64,000 nucleotides of DNA from Bryoerythrophyllum caledonicum (taxonomy: Eukaryota; Streptophyta; Bryopsida; Pottiales; Pottiaceae): positions 11,101,845-11,165,844 of the forward strand of contig OZ020524.1 in assembly GCA_963971425.1 (NCBI GenBank). The letters are read 5' to 3'. The position numbers were made by a program, and so were the translations under genes. The number at the start of each line of letters is the position of its first letter. The first letter of the stretch is position 1. Below are positions 32,881 through 44,740 of this stretch, in pieces. Below the pieces are notes generated by a model, which was not told the origin of the DNA, did not search any database, and saw only the letters and a list, made by a program, of their open reading frames with translations.

Positions 32881-34639
32881 TGGAGGATTTGTGGAGGTTG
32901 GTTTATGTCTTGTAAACCAACTAAGAGGTTAAGCAGCCAAGGGAAGACCTAAAGTCTAGCTCTAGTTGATAATTAGAGTTAGTACTAGAGTCTTTTGACT
33001 TTTAGGGCATTGGTGGTGTCTTTTGACACCGCATTTGGAACTTGGAGTCTAAATGACCTCCACATGTAGTTGAAGGAGACTTATATTTCTCAAGTTGAGT
33101 CTCCCACGTGATGGAGTGAGGGTGTGTGTGTGTGCGTGCGTGCATTCCATTAGCTTCATTGCTATTATGCTATCATTCTTTAAGAATGGCATTGACTTGA
33201 TTTTTTGTTGTATGTTTACAAGTCAGTTTCACTTGTGTCTTACTTGAGAAAGATTACCACGTTGATATGAGTGTAGTCTTAGTGGATTTTTAACACTCTA
33301 AAACCCTCAAATCTTGTATTTTGGGTGTTGCTACAACTATGTTTGAGAGTTGATTTTGTTGCAAGAACTCAAGCTTACTTAGAAGGGAATGAATGAAAGT
33401 TAGAGATAAGGTTAGAAGAAGTGGTGGAGACCAAAATAATGGAGATAGAGTTGGATGATATTTTGTTGACTCTTACCTCATCCACAAAAAGTGGGAGCCT
33501 TCATCCATATCCACTTTGTTTGGAAGCAACCACTTGGCGCATTGTGGCGGAGATTGACTGTTGGAGTATGGCGTGCAAGGTCTAGCAAGCTGCAGAGCGA
33601 TTCCATTTGTGAGCAACGTGAACTGATCGTGGTGAAGCAAGTATGCATCACTTAGAGCAACGATGACTTGAGTGCACAGGAGGTGCGGTGCGGAGTTCAG
33701 GATATTTGAACCTTGTTGGTGCAGGAGGAATCTTCAACGTCTGGATCATCACGCGTCACTGCCGTTGGATGCGCACGCACTTCGGCCATTTTACAAACCT
33801 ATGCAAGTCGTGCTTTGGCGGCAGCGCTCTTCTAATGCCAGATTGCCTCGGTCTCGTCTCAAACAGAGGGTTCACAATCTTTACAAGAGCTTGCTTCTTC
33901 TGTATAGGGGCCGTAGACCAACGAAGTACAGAGCGCTAGTGGTGTGGAATGAATTGTGAGTGTTGCAGATTGAGGTCGAGCAAGGAAACATCATTGCATT
34001 GGATCGTGCTTTTGACGGACTGTTGTTGGGACCAACATTGCACGGGTGTTGAAGTGGGGAACTTAAAGTATTCGGTTTTTCCATTAGACGTCGAGCTGTG
34101 AACTCCGACCTTTTAAAGCCTTAGAGCCCAGCGAAGGTACAACAGTCGTGGAGATGTAGCTCAAGTGAAACTCTTATGTCAGATTTCATTCATACTGCGT
34201 GCAGTGGGTTTGGAGGACTGGAGTGGCGCATCAATCTGTAGAGTGGGCGCGTAGTCCAGGAGCAAGGACTCAAGGGCTTGTGCAAACGCGGTGATGTCCA
34301 AGGTTTAGAGCACTGCGCGTGAAGATCTACTCCGGAACAACGTGCAATTGGTGCAAAGGAGTGGTAACCACGGTTTGTTCCATTGGGATTTATTGGTTGT
34401 AGGTGACCAATTTGTGACTGGAGAATCGTCGCGAGCATATTTGTAGTGTCGTTGTTGTTAGTTTGGTTGCTGCAAAGGGTTACTTACGTTATCTCGAGGA
34501 GTGGAAGTGATGCTACGAGATCAACATTGTAATCTTTGCGCTCTTGCTTCCTGACGTATTGATCTCGGAGTTGCAAAGTGCGGTGTGTTCACTCAAACAC
34601 GGGTGAACAGTGCACATAGCGCCAAAGGCACCTAAACCG
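32881..34639. other. No recognisable gene; possible remote retroelement sequence
   Basis: About 1.7 kb with higher GC than the neighbours and a gt/gc microsatellite near 33121-33143. Overlapping short ORFs (33672-33959) have no known domain. It could be the 5' flank or LTR of the gypsy element downstream; no matching second LTR is seen. Confidence 0.3.
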
Positions 34640-34790
34640 CTGCCATACATGTATCCGTGCCAGTACCGTACCCTTACCCTTACCTAGACAATACCATACA
34701 CGTACCCGTACTTAGCGAGTATCGTACCCGTATCCATATCCAATATTTATAACTCGTATGTGTATTCGTATTTCGTATCCCGCTATGGGT
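34640..34790 (+). repeat. Degenerate TACCCGTA-type repeat
   Basis: Successive words gtatccgtgccagtaccgta, acccttaccctta, gtacccgtac, gtatcgtacccgtatcc and gtatttcgtatcc suggest a decayed 6-8-bp tandem repeat. Confidence 0.45.
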
Positions 34791-34879
34791 GAAAATCAAC
34801 AACAATCGTGTACATAATGGTGATTCAAGGTAGTAGCGCTGGTCAGCTCACCATCGTGTTCACACTCAAAACGTAGTGT

Positions 34880-35130
34880 GGGGAGATGGTTAGATACGAC
34901 TCCACCACTCCGGATGATATTGGGCCCCTCATATAAGTGAATCTTCATCCATTTGACCTTCATCCATTTGGGCTTTATCCATGTGGGATGAAGTTATAGG
35001 ATTTCATCCAAAAAATTACATCCCTTATACTTTCATCCAAAGAGAGATGAATTGATGAACAATCATCCAAGAAGGTTGTCATTCAAGTGTATTTGGATCA
35101 TCGAGGTAAGGTTCAAGGAGGGCTTGAGTG
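34880..35130 (+). repeat. Cluster of tttcatcca/catccattt words
   Basis: At least six occurrences of (t/c)catcca with a t-rich context. Inverse words (tggatgaaatt) recur in the solo LTR at 41090-41190. Significance unknown. Confidence 0.3.
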
Positions 35131-35301
35131 TGACACATTATCCGAGGATCGAGGTCAATTATAATTTATAAGGTGGTTAAGAGGTGATTGCATACTTATA
35201 ATGCATGGCTGAGGTTAAAGTGGAAGCTTCAAAGCTTGAGGGCATGATTAACATGGTCTGAACGTGTCGCAATAATATTTGGATTTTGTGGAGTATGGAC
35301 C

Positions 35302-37465
35302 ATGGATGGAAGGGGTAAGAGCAAGCAATTTGAAGACTGTACTTCATCCAAGGTGGAAATTAGTAGTGAAGTGTTGAATACCTTGTTTGCTAGCTTGCAG
35401 AGTTTACAAGTGAAGAATTTTTCTTCTCTACCAAGTGGTAATGGTACAAAGTTTGAGCTTTCACCCACAGCCAAGTCCTGTACAAGGCCTCAGGATTTGC
35501 ACAAGCCCGACACTAAAGTCTCAAGTGTGGAATCTATAAAGTATTGGACTACATTGGGTGGGATTCGTAAGATTCGAGCATTTCAAAGTTCGGACAAAGG
35601 ACGTTGTTTTTGCACCGTTGTGTTGCGCTCAAAGTCAAGTTGATGTTAAAGATTTGGTGATTACGTGAAGGGCAGTTGTGTTGAGGAATTTTAGATCGAG
35701 GTACACCGTGGAGCTAGAGGATTTCTCTTGAAGTGTCAAGTTACCTTGATTCTCTCTCATCTTCACTGAGCTTGAGAGTGAAGGCTTCTTGTTCACACCA
35801 CATGGCAGTGGGAGGTGGGCACTTGGAAGGAACGGTCTAGCAGTGTGTGGGACACACTTACCTTTGAATTGTTTGACTGAAAAGTGTCATCTACTATTTA
35901 TGCACTAAAGATGAAAGGTTCCCATGAAGCATGCGGCTTCTTTGAGTGAACTCAACTTCCATCGTGGATACGTAGAAGGGGCCCGGTTTCACTCGGAGAA
36001 ACACCCCCTTTGCGGAAGGTGTCCGTGAACGAGTGTTGGAGGAGGTTGTGAGTCAACCGGAGGAGGTGGAGGACCCGATTCTATTTATGGTGGAAGAAAA
36101 AGAACTTCTTGATGAACTTGAAGGAAATGTTGTAGCAACAAATTTGATCAGGAGGCCACATCAATCATATTTTGATTGGGAAGACATGGCTTCACCATAT
36201 GGAGGTGGAGTGCAAGGGATACAAAGATTTTTGGGTGCCACGGGCACCATCAAAGTTGATGTCTTCAAGAGGTAATTCATCATGTGTGAACTTCAGAAGT
36301 CCCATAAACCCAACTTCAATCCGTACATTGTTTGGCATTATTTGGATGTTTGGAGGGAGCTCCATTAGCGGATTGTAGAGAATTTGAGGAGGTTCACCTT
36401 CTAGAAATTATGGCCTAGAGAGATTTCTACGCACCGAATTAGGTCGACATATTCGGTGGAGGATTAAGAGTGACATCACTACTCTTGTCGAAGGGGAAGA
36501 AGGAGGAAGGTACAAACACCGTGGAGGATATGGTGCAACCGGCAGAGCTGGTGACCTATCCACCTCTATTCAATCCCAGAGCAAGATTCTTTGTACAACT
36601 CAACAGAGACTATCAAAATCAACGGTCGGATAAGATGAAGGCCCTTCGTTCTTTCATTAGTGAAGGTAACGAGTCTCTGAGAGGCTCATGTAAGATTAAG
36701 GAGACTAATCTCAGTTTCTTAAGCAGTTACAGAGCAACATGTAGTGCAACATTGGAATAATATCCTGGATAAGAAATTAAAGACGTTGATTTGCAATGAG
36801 GTGATGCGATTGAGAGTGCCAACTACACTACAATTTATTTTTGAAACCTCGGAGCGGATTGAGATCAATTTACTAGATGAGAAGGCAGCCATGGAATTTT
36901 TCAAACGTGAAGAGAAGATCTCATAAAAGGTGAAGGTGGCCAATGTGGTTGTTCCTTCATGTATTGCTGACACTGGTGCCTTGTGCTTCAAAAGTGGGAA
37001 GCCAAGACATTAGAGGAAAGATTGCAAAGAAGGCAAGGCTTCCACATTCTAGGCTGGAGGTTTTTTCTCTGGTTGTAGTGCTAAGAGGCATGTAGAGGCC
37101 AGCTGTTGGAAGCTTCATCCATAGTTGAAGCCTTCCACGAGCAAGGGAGCTAAAGCAAGAGGCAAGGAGAAGGAGTCATAGGCCATTGGAGGAGAAAAGA
37201 AGAGTTAGAAGGCCAAGTTCACGGAATTGGAGCAATGAGTGCCAACACTACCATGAAAGATGGCAATCCTCAAGTAACTCCTAATTTTCATTTTGGGACA
37301 ACTTAAGGTCCGAGGATGATAAATTTGGGGACTTCATGTTGAGTGGCATGGCACTTGCCATCAAGGATGGCATATATGAGGTCAATGCCCTCACCAAGAG
37401 CCAGACCCCAATTTCTAAGGAGGTTCCACGTGGAGCTAGTCCAACTTTAGATCCTGTAGTATAAA
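35302..37465 (+). pseudogene. gag-like region with zinc knuckle remnants
   Basis: Capsid/nucleocapsid region of the retrotransposon. PPLFNPRARFFVQLNRDYQ and MKALRSFI-x-EGNESLR (36560-36690) read in one frame, then VQHWNNILDKKL to SERIEINLLDEKAAMEFF in another (36740-36900), so a shift lies near 36720. CFKSGKPRH-x-RKDC (about 36985-37030) has exact CX2CX4HX4C spacing with the second Cys changed to Ser. A second Cys/His block (GCSAKRHVEASCWKLHP) follows near 37075-37125. Coding character continues to about 37465 in another frame. Upstream parts (35302-35643, 36033-36275) are less certain. Several stops make it non-functional. Confidence 0.65.
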
Positions 37466-39130
37466 AATTTTTATCTTCAATTGAACCCATCAAAATACTC
37501 TATGCAATTCAATTCTAGAAACTTCTATGGGGAATGGATATTTTTGTTTAGTGCATAAGTAACTTTAGGTCACATGAAGGTTGTAATTGTATTTGTTATT
37601 GAATTAACCCAAAGTATATTCTTTAAGAAATTGATTAATATTCCTGGAACACTCTTAGTCCAATCAATTTGATAATAACTTTAGTATCCAGTTGATGTAT
37701 CCATGATCAATTTGATAGTCACAACATTGTAAATTCCTTCACCTTATTCTATATTACGAATTGTGTTATGCCATGTTGCATAATTGAAATTAGAGTTTTA
37801 ATGCTTAACTGATGCAATTCTCCCGTTTATCTTTACTCCATCTTTACTTCTTGTAATTTGATCTCAATCGTCCATTGAGATAACTTTGAATATGTCAAAT
37901 GCCTTGATTGTAACTCATGGATTTCTACACATCAATTTACCATCCTGATCTTCCTTAAATACAAAGATTCAATTAATTCCAATCATAGTTATAATGTTCT
38001 ATTTGATGAAGGCTGTGCATACCTCCTATCAACTAGAATACTCTCAATTGGATTAATGTTTTTGTATGTCAAATCATTCAGTAAATCATCTAATAGATAT
38101 GGTTGGCCAAACGCATTTCCAGTAGAACATAATTCAATCAAGCATTTACATTTCCTTTTGACTTTGTATTTTCTATGTTATAATTTGAAGCATGTATATT
38201 ACTCTCACACTTAGTAACATACACTTAACTCCAATTGATAGAAAATTCAAGTCGCAGCTATTGTAGGATCGTCATCTCTACAATTAACTTGTTAATATCC
38301 AGTAGATAGTCACGGCTGTAACTCTCAGGCAACCTTGGACCTCTCCAGAACTCCCACTTATCAACTCGATTTCTCTTTCATCCAGTTGATAACATAACAT
38401 TGTTTCCCCGGAACATTCCCAATTGTGACTCAATGTAATCCCGAACCCCCGACTTTAACTTTAAATAGATTGCTAAAATTAGGGTGTATGCAAGTTAGTG
38501 AATCCAGTTGATATGTTACAGGTGGAACCGAACAACACCAGTAATCCGACTCATATCCAGTTGATCACACATCGATTTGATAATGTATATATGTATATAA
38601 TAAATCTAGTTGATATGATCAAAACGTAACCACTATCACTATACAGTCACAAAGCTCTCTAATCGATAATGAAATATGATCAAGTAGATCCAAGCTAAGA
38701 AAATGACTAACACTGTAAAATATAATCGCTCAAAACTAAGTGTGTAGTGTTCCCTTGGTCCTCCTCTCTTCTTCTTATAGTTCTAGGTAGTTATACAATT
38801 GAGTCGTTTCACATCCTAACTATCAAAACTACTTTACATATCCATTTGATTCGTATTCACAAATCCGAACCTAATTCAAGTGGATTTAGAGACTCTATTC
38901 ACACCAAAAGAGCATAAACTACATCAATTTGAAAAAGTTACTACTACGCATGGCAAAGACAACTGGCAAGCACGATTGCCCTAGTCCTTCACATTGGAGG
39001 AGATGGTGCCCACGTCATCCAAGGTGCCTCAACCACGACCGGTGGTGACGTCCAAATGACCATCATCGCAAGATGGAGGACAAACAAGAGTTTATGAGGC
39101 AATTATGGAAGTAGCAACCTCGGTATGTCA
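37466..39130. other. AT-rich insertion between gag and protease
   Basis: Coding character stops near 37465 and resumes near 39130. In between, the word ATCCAGTTGATA or close variants (caatttgata, ccaattgata) recurs about ten times between 37656 and 38850. No terminal repeats, target duplication or gene could be identified. Confidence 0.45.
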
Positions 39131-39870
39131 AGCTTCCTTATTTTTTGCTAAGGTGACATGATGGCTTTAGAGTGGCAGAGGTTTTCAAGCTGGTGGCATC
39201 GATGTGTGAGTTGGGCAACTCCACACGTGTCAATGCATTGAAGACGGAGGTGATCAAGGTGGAGGCACAGCAGAGCCGGAGTGACAACATAGAGGGATTG
39301 CTTTCAGCATCTATGCGTGTTAAGACAATGGCCACAAGACGTGCAATCAAGAGGTCATCCATTACACTTGGTGCGGTGGTGTTTGATAACTACCAAGGTG
39401 TTTTCCAACTTATTGGGCCTAAGGAGAGGATTTTTGTACCTCGACGTGTGCTTTTGGATTAAGTAGCTCAACCTTTGATGCTAGGAGCATTTGCTATTGA
39501 AGGGTTGGATTTGACTGGGGATACTTTGGAAAAGTGTCCATAGACAATTCACACATCCATGGGGGATACAAAGCACGCTACAAGCATCACAAGTTCTGAG
39601 TTGGTGTTACAACTCAATAAAAATGATGTCACGGATGCAAGCTCCATGAAGGTGAAGGCAATCGTTACAGAGGCCAAATCATATGATGTCTAAGTGGGCT
39701 CAACGGTGCGATATCCAATGGAATTCACCTTGGATTTTTGGGAGGAGCCAGCAAGCTATAGACTAGGATGGCAAGCAGCAGATGGGCGGAAGGCTCAACT
39801 TCCAGCTTGATTTGTTTGAGTTCTTATTGATAACTTTGCTGACGTGTTTGCGTTATTTGGATGTATGATT
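39131..39870 (+). pseudogene. Retroviral-type aspartic protease region of the gypsy element
   Basis: The frame gives FVPRRVLLD-x-VAQPLMLGAFAIEGL, in which the catalytic D-S-G-A is damaged: Asp codon 39457 stays, the next codon is TAA and Gly is Val. Downstream HTSMGD, VKAIVTEAKSYDV-x-VGS, ALDFWEE-like and YRLGWQAADGRKAQLPA blocks match this class of gypsy proteases. Other stops follow. The protease ORF leads directly toward the methyltransferase. Confidence 0.65.
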
Positions 39871-39935
39871 GTGAAACCTTCATGATTTCAAGCTGGTTTT
39901 GAGGATCCTCTATTTTTAGCCACACTTGAGAGGAA

Positions 39936-42240
39936 GTGGATAAACATATGAGCAACACAAGTAATGGAGAGGTAAAAGGATATCAACATGGGATCAAGGC
40001 GGCATGGAGCAGCATGGCCCAACTGCGGCACAACGCAGAGTTAAGAGTGAAAGAAGCGTGGCATCATTCTATGCTATCAAAGATACAACATGAGCCTAGA
40101 GTTGAGCAAGACCTAGGGCCTCCTTTGGACACGTCTACCATCCATTGGAAAACACAAACAAATGGCATTGTATTGTTAAAGCTCTTTGGAAAGACAGGCA
40201 TAGGATTGGCAGCTATTTTACAAGCAAGGATCAAGGTCAAGCGCTACATTTACGTGGATGTGGATGAAGCAGCAAGGCAAATGGCCAAATATCATTCACG
40301 GAGACTGAGGATAGAATTCCCAGAATTGTTGGTATTAGTGCCATTAAAACTTCCTTCTCTACACTTATGGATGATATTTCTTTGTTATCAGACCATGACA
40401 TTCACCGTGTGGGTCAAGTTGACCTTGTCATCGTAGGATGGCCTTGCCGAGGCATGTCCATGGCAGGTAACTAGAACAGATTGAAATGCTCCCGTTCTTC
40501 CAGATTCTTTGACACGATTCATGTGCTACGGTTGCTTCAAACTTTGCAGAAACGACCGCCAAGTTATATTGTAGAGAACGTACCGGTGGTGAGTAGTTCC
40601 AGGTTGAGGACATTGGAGAGTATGCATCGCATTCATGAGACTCTAGGTTTGCCAGTGTTGATTGATGCGGCTGCAGTGGGGTCACAAGCACATCAACGAC
40701 GCTTGTGGTGGAAAAATCTGGCACGAACAGAGTTGCTATAGTCCGCGGTGGGTTGAATTAAAAGGCCGGATATGTATGTGAGTGATATTTTGGATCCTCA
40801 CAAGACACCACGACGCGTGTACCATAATGACCAAGCACCATTGGCGGTGATTAATTGCAAAGGGGAATCACGTAGGGCCTTGCCTACATTGGTAAGTTTT
40901 GCGCGGTCTTATGCTTTTAAAGATAATGAACTTGGCCTTCTGTGGGATTCATTGTTACAAGAGATGGTGGAGCCTAATGTAGATGAGCGGGTGTTAACCG
41001 GAGATTTAGGCTTATTATAAGGTCCCGGTAGTAGTTTTTTGAAGTTACTAAGTAGTTATGGTTAAAAAGAAAAGCAGTAGATGAATCCGGAGAGTGGATG
41101 AAATTGTCCTGAATGATAGTGGATGAAATTGTCTGAACTTTGGATGAAATTTTCCGAACATGGATGTCATCCATCCGGACACCTTTCATCCATTATGGCA
41201 GATTAGAGTTTGGAGGGGGTAGAGAACCGCCCTCTAGGACTTGGAGGCTCTCTTCTCTTTCTCTCTCTTCGTGTGTGTGTGTGTCTGTAGAGCTCTTGGT
41301 GTGTTAGAGTTAGAATGTAGAAGTGTCGTTAGAGAGCTAGGATCTGAAGCTAATGTGCGGATCTCTAGTTGTAGTAAATATGGAAGAGGTTTGTGAAGGT
41401 TTGAGGAACTAAAGCATGAATTGGATACTACTTCTTGTATGCTTATATTAGTGTTGTGAATGTATGAGTAGATCTTGTTGTTAAAAGAGTATTTGGGTGC
41501 AACTTGGTTGTGGGTATTGTAGATCTGGCGTAAATACACTAGATCTCATATAGATCTTGCTTGATCTACTAAACCCTGATCAAATCTAGTGTGTTGGAGT
41601 TAGAAATGAGTCCGTATCTGTTGTAGGTATGGTCTGATTTGCTGTAATTGAGTGCGGAAACTTCAGATCTGTGTGTTAAATGTAAGAAAAACCACAGAAA
41701 CGAAGTCCCAACGAACCCTGAATTCAAATCTAGATTCAGATCTAGGTCAAATCTAAGGTTTTAGACTCAGTAAAAGTCCTATTCCGGACTTTTGTCTACT
41801 GTCCTGAAACGTCAGTTTGATGGAGCGTAGAAAAGATTGTCTTTCATCTAAACTTGAGGTGCAATCCCCCTTTAACAGCGGGAGAGAGCCATGGGCTTTT
41901 CCACTGGCACCACCAATGTGCTTGGAATTTTGGAGCAACAACGATAGTTTTTACTAAGTCAAGCAATGGATTTAAATTGTCTGACTTGGATTGTATTGTT
42001 GATGGATGCCGAGCAGAAACATCTAGCTTCTAACTTGACTAATTACAGGGATTATTATGAGTTGCGGGCGGCCGAAGAACCACTTGCCTCTGTTAGGGTG
42101 ACAAGCAATGTGGTTGGGGGCGAGAGGGCCTTGGCACCTCATCCATGGAACATGTGGGGTGCACAGATATTTTTGCAATGCCTAAAGCAAAGGATCGTCA
42201 CCAAGGGGTGGAGCATCAATGTCAAGGAATGAGATTGGCT
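39936..42240 (+). pseudogene. C5-cytosine DNA methyltransferase captured by the retrotransposon, split by a solo LTR
   Basis: C5 methyltransferases transfer a methyl group from AdoMet to cytosine. Motifs: I LFGKTGIGLAA (about 40177), IV GWPCRGMSMAG with catalytic Cys 40445-40447, VI YIVENVP (about 40561), VIII QAHQRRLWWKNLA (about 40690), then ILDPHKTPRRVYHNDQAPLA and a C-terminal GTT...QAMDLN block (41915-41980) resembling motifs IX-X. A frameshift near 40315 separates motif I from motif IV. Stops occur at 40469, 40739 and about 40754. The gene is cut between DER (40981-40990) and ER-AMGF (from 41883) by the 886-bp LTR; ignoring it, the frame is continuous. The source is an element-borne enzyme, not a host maintenance methyltransferase. 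Confidence 0.8.
40992..41877. mobile_element. Solo LTR inserted in the methyltransferase gene
   Basis: Starts TGTTAA and ends TTAACA (perfect 6-bp inverted ends of the TG...CA type). It is flanked by the 5-bp duplication GCGGG (40987-40991 and 41878-41882). The 886-bp interior is non-coding, AGATCT-rich, with a gt microsatellite near 41270 and a cttattataagg TATA-like word near 41021. The short ORF end after DER at 40990 is LTR-derived. Which retrotransposon it came from is unknown. Confidence 0.8.
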
Positions 42241-42540
42241 CACAAGAGGATGGATTTTGAGGAGGTCGTGGAAAAGATGTTTGTGGAAGAGCATACGGCC
42301 TTTCAGATGGAGGAAATTGGCAAGCTTAGCCCATTGGAGGGACTTGGAAGCATGATGGATGTGGGGGAAGAGGAGCCTTCCTCAATTCGCATTCAATAGC
42401 AACCAAAGGCAGAGAAGCCTGCTCCAAAGGAACCGAAGGAGGCGGTGACCAAGGAAACTTAGAAATCGATAGTTGGTCTAGTAGATAGAGTAGTGGAGGC
42501 AGAGGAACATGAGTTCCTCAAGGAATATATGGATTGATTT
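42241..42540 (+). pseudogene. Linker between methyltransferase and RT
   Basis: Acidic, coding-like residues (KMFVEEHTAFQMEEIGKL, 42280-42330) followed by a Lys/Glu/Pro stretch with stops at 42397 and near 42460. No domain recognised; it should connect the methyltransferase and polymerase parts of the polyprotein. Confidence 0.45.
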
Positions 42541-43913
42541 AGATTTAGTTTGCACGATTTGGGAGTGTTAATGGGGCAAGAAGTATATATTAACTTGATA
42601 GATGAAGCACCAATATATTGGAAGCCATACAAGTATAGTGACATTGAACGAAGGATGATTCGCGCTTGTATTGAAGAATTGGTGGTTGCAGGGCTAGTGG
42701 GGTTGGCTCCACCAGATTGTGAGTATGCATCGGCGATGGTTATGCCATCCAAGAAGGATATCTATAATAATTGGACTGAAAAAAAGATGTGCGGTGATTA
42801 TAGAGGGATTAATAAATCCACTAAGTCAAATCGTTATGCCGTGGCAATTCCGGAGGAGAATTTTGAGGTCATTGGTCATGCCAAGGTATTTTGTAATTTG
42901 GATTTGGGATCTGGATACCACCAAATTGGGCTAAGAGATGAGGACAAGGAGAAGACCGCGTTCTGGGGCATTCATAAGGATGAGAAGGACCGGTTGTTCT
43001 AGTGGAAGTTCTTGCTATTTGGATTTTAAAATGCACGAGCAAAATTTCAAAGGATTATGGACCTGGTATTCTCGAGCTTGGACTTTGTGAGATGCTTCAT
43101 CGATGATATTATTTTCTTTAGCAAAAATTGAAGGCAGCATAGACTACACTTGTTGGAGGTGTTTGCTAGATTAAAGCTCCATGGTTTGAAGTTGCACCCT
43201 GGAAAGTGCAAATTCTACTTTGATCGTATTGAGTATTTAAACCACATAATTTATCCAAGTGGATTGGGTGTGGTAGCTAGCAAAGTGGGAGTGATGATGT
43301 CGATTCCTAGACCACGAATTGTTAGTAGGCTATGGGCATTTTTGGGGTTGTGTAACTATTATAGAAAGTTTCTAAAGATTATTAGTGCAAAGCCATTGAC
43401 CATGTTGACAAGGAATGATCAACCTTGGATTTGGAGAGATGAGCAAGAAACAACCTTTCAACAATTAAACGACTTCTTGGCATCAGCACCGATACTTCGA
43501 AAGCCAATAGCATGGAAGACTTACCAGCTACACACAGATTGGAGCGCGTTGGGGATTGCGCGGTATTGACGCAAATGGATGATGATAGGAAGAAGTTTGT
43601 GATTGCATACGCCAGTCGGTCCAACAACAATGTGGAGGCTCAGTATAGCTCGTATGAAGGGGAGTGTTTGGCTCCCATATGGGCAATTGCCAATTTCAGA
43701 TGTTATCTTTATGGTAACGAGTTTTTGTTGGTGATAGATCATCAACCTTTGATGTGGTTGATGGAATCTGACAAATTGACAGGGATACTAGTGCGGTGGG
43801 CCTTGATGTTGATGGAGTACGACTTCAAGGTAGTTCACAGGGCACGGTTGATAAACATGGATGTTGACGGCCTTAGCCGCAATCCAGTTCCAAACCAGAA
43901 GGATTTTGTGTAG
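42541..43913 (+). pseudogene. Ty3/gypsy reverse transcriptase and RNase H
   Basis: RT motifs: GLAPPDCEYASAMVMPSKKD, CGDYRGINKST (42790-42825), FCNLDLGSGYHQIGL with catalytic Asp near 42900, FGF-x-NARAKFQRIMD, and CFIDDIIFFS with the Asp pair at 43101-43106. FLGLCNYYRKFLK follows, then RNase H: QLHTDWSALGI, ...YASRSNNNVEAQYSSYEGE and LVIDHQPLMWL to VDGLSRNP. Stops are at 43000 (TAG), 43027 (TAA) and 43129 (TGA), and a frameshift lies near 43560 inside RNase H. Sequence and order (RT, RNase H, integrase) are of Ty3/gypsy type. Confidence 0.85.
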
Positions 43914-44740
43914 GATCGGATTTTAAAACGGGCTAAATGGTTTGTATGGGAGAGGACTCACCTTGTTGGGATGTAGCCAAATTATGGTACCAAGAAGGTG
44001 GTACCGAGCTCCAATGGAGAGGGTGGAGCTGATCAAACATGCACATGAGGATCTCGGACACTTTGGAGTGCGGAGGACCTAAAGTTTGCTACAGATTCAC
44101 TATTAGTGGCAAAGGATGCATGACTAGTCCAAGCGTTGGTTGCCCGGTGTACGGCGTGTGATTGTGTGCAAGCATTATTTAATGCTCCAATGCCACAATT
44201 GCAACCATTGCCAATCATGGGCTTAGAGTACAGATGAAGCTTTGATTTTGCAAGACCATTGCCAATGACACCTCAACACAACAAGTTTGTATTGGTGATC
44301 ATCGAGTATTTCTTGAAATGGATAGAGTTGGTGGCATTGCTGACAAGTTTAGTGAGGGGGCCGCTTATTCTTTTTCTGATCGAATTCTGAGTTGCTTTGG
44401 AGCTCTAGCGGAGGTATTCATAGACCATGGGAGACGATTCTTGGGTGAGTTTCAGACGTTGTATATGCAAGTGATGATTAATCATCGCACTACTTTGAGG
44501 GATCACCTCAAAGCAGATGGACTGGCGGAGCGCATGGTGCAAACCGTAAAGAGAGGACTCCAGAAGTACAACTTGAAAAAGGGACATCAGCAGGATTGGG
44601 ATTTGCAGTTACCATGGATAGCAATGGACTATCGGTTCAGCAAACAAGCATCTTTGGCGTCTTTTTCACTTTACTATCTATTGTTTGGAAGGCACTCGAG
44701 TTTACCGAAGGCCATTCAAGGAGATGCTGACACCATATTG
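43914..44740 (+). pseudogene. Ty3/gypsy integrase
   Basis: Integrase inserts the cDNA into host DNA. GHFGVRRT (44057-44080) begins a damaged HHCC region with several stops. The catalytic core is read from FVLVIIEYF-x-KWIELVAL (44287-44340). EVFIDHGRRFLGEF (about 44414) holds the second catalytic Asp, and ADGLAERMVQTVKRGLQKYNL (44515-44575) the Glu. FSLYYLLFGRHSSLPKA ends the core. The usual ~150-residue C-terminal segment seems deleted between DNPD and HTHNCAPCHL (near 44760). Confidence 0.75.

Noticed and set aside
33672-33959. Overlapping ORFs as a small gene
   Set aside because: Two frames are equally open and neither has recognisable motifs or splice context.
40772-41020. Residues after DER (VLTGDLGLL) as the true methyltransferase C-terminus
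   Set aside because: They lie inside the solo LTR; the real continuation resumes after the GCGGG duplication.
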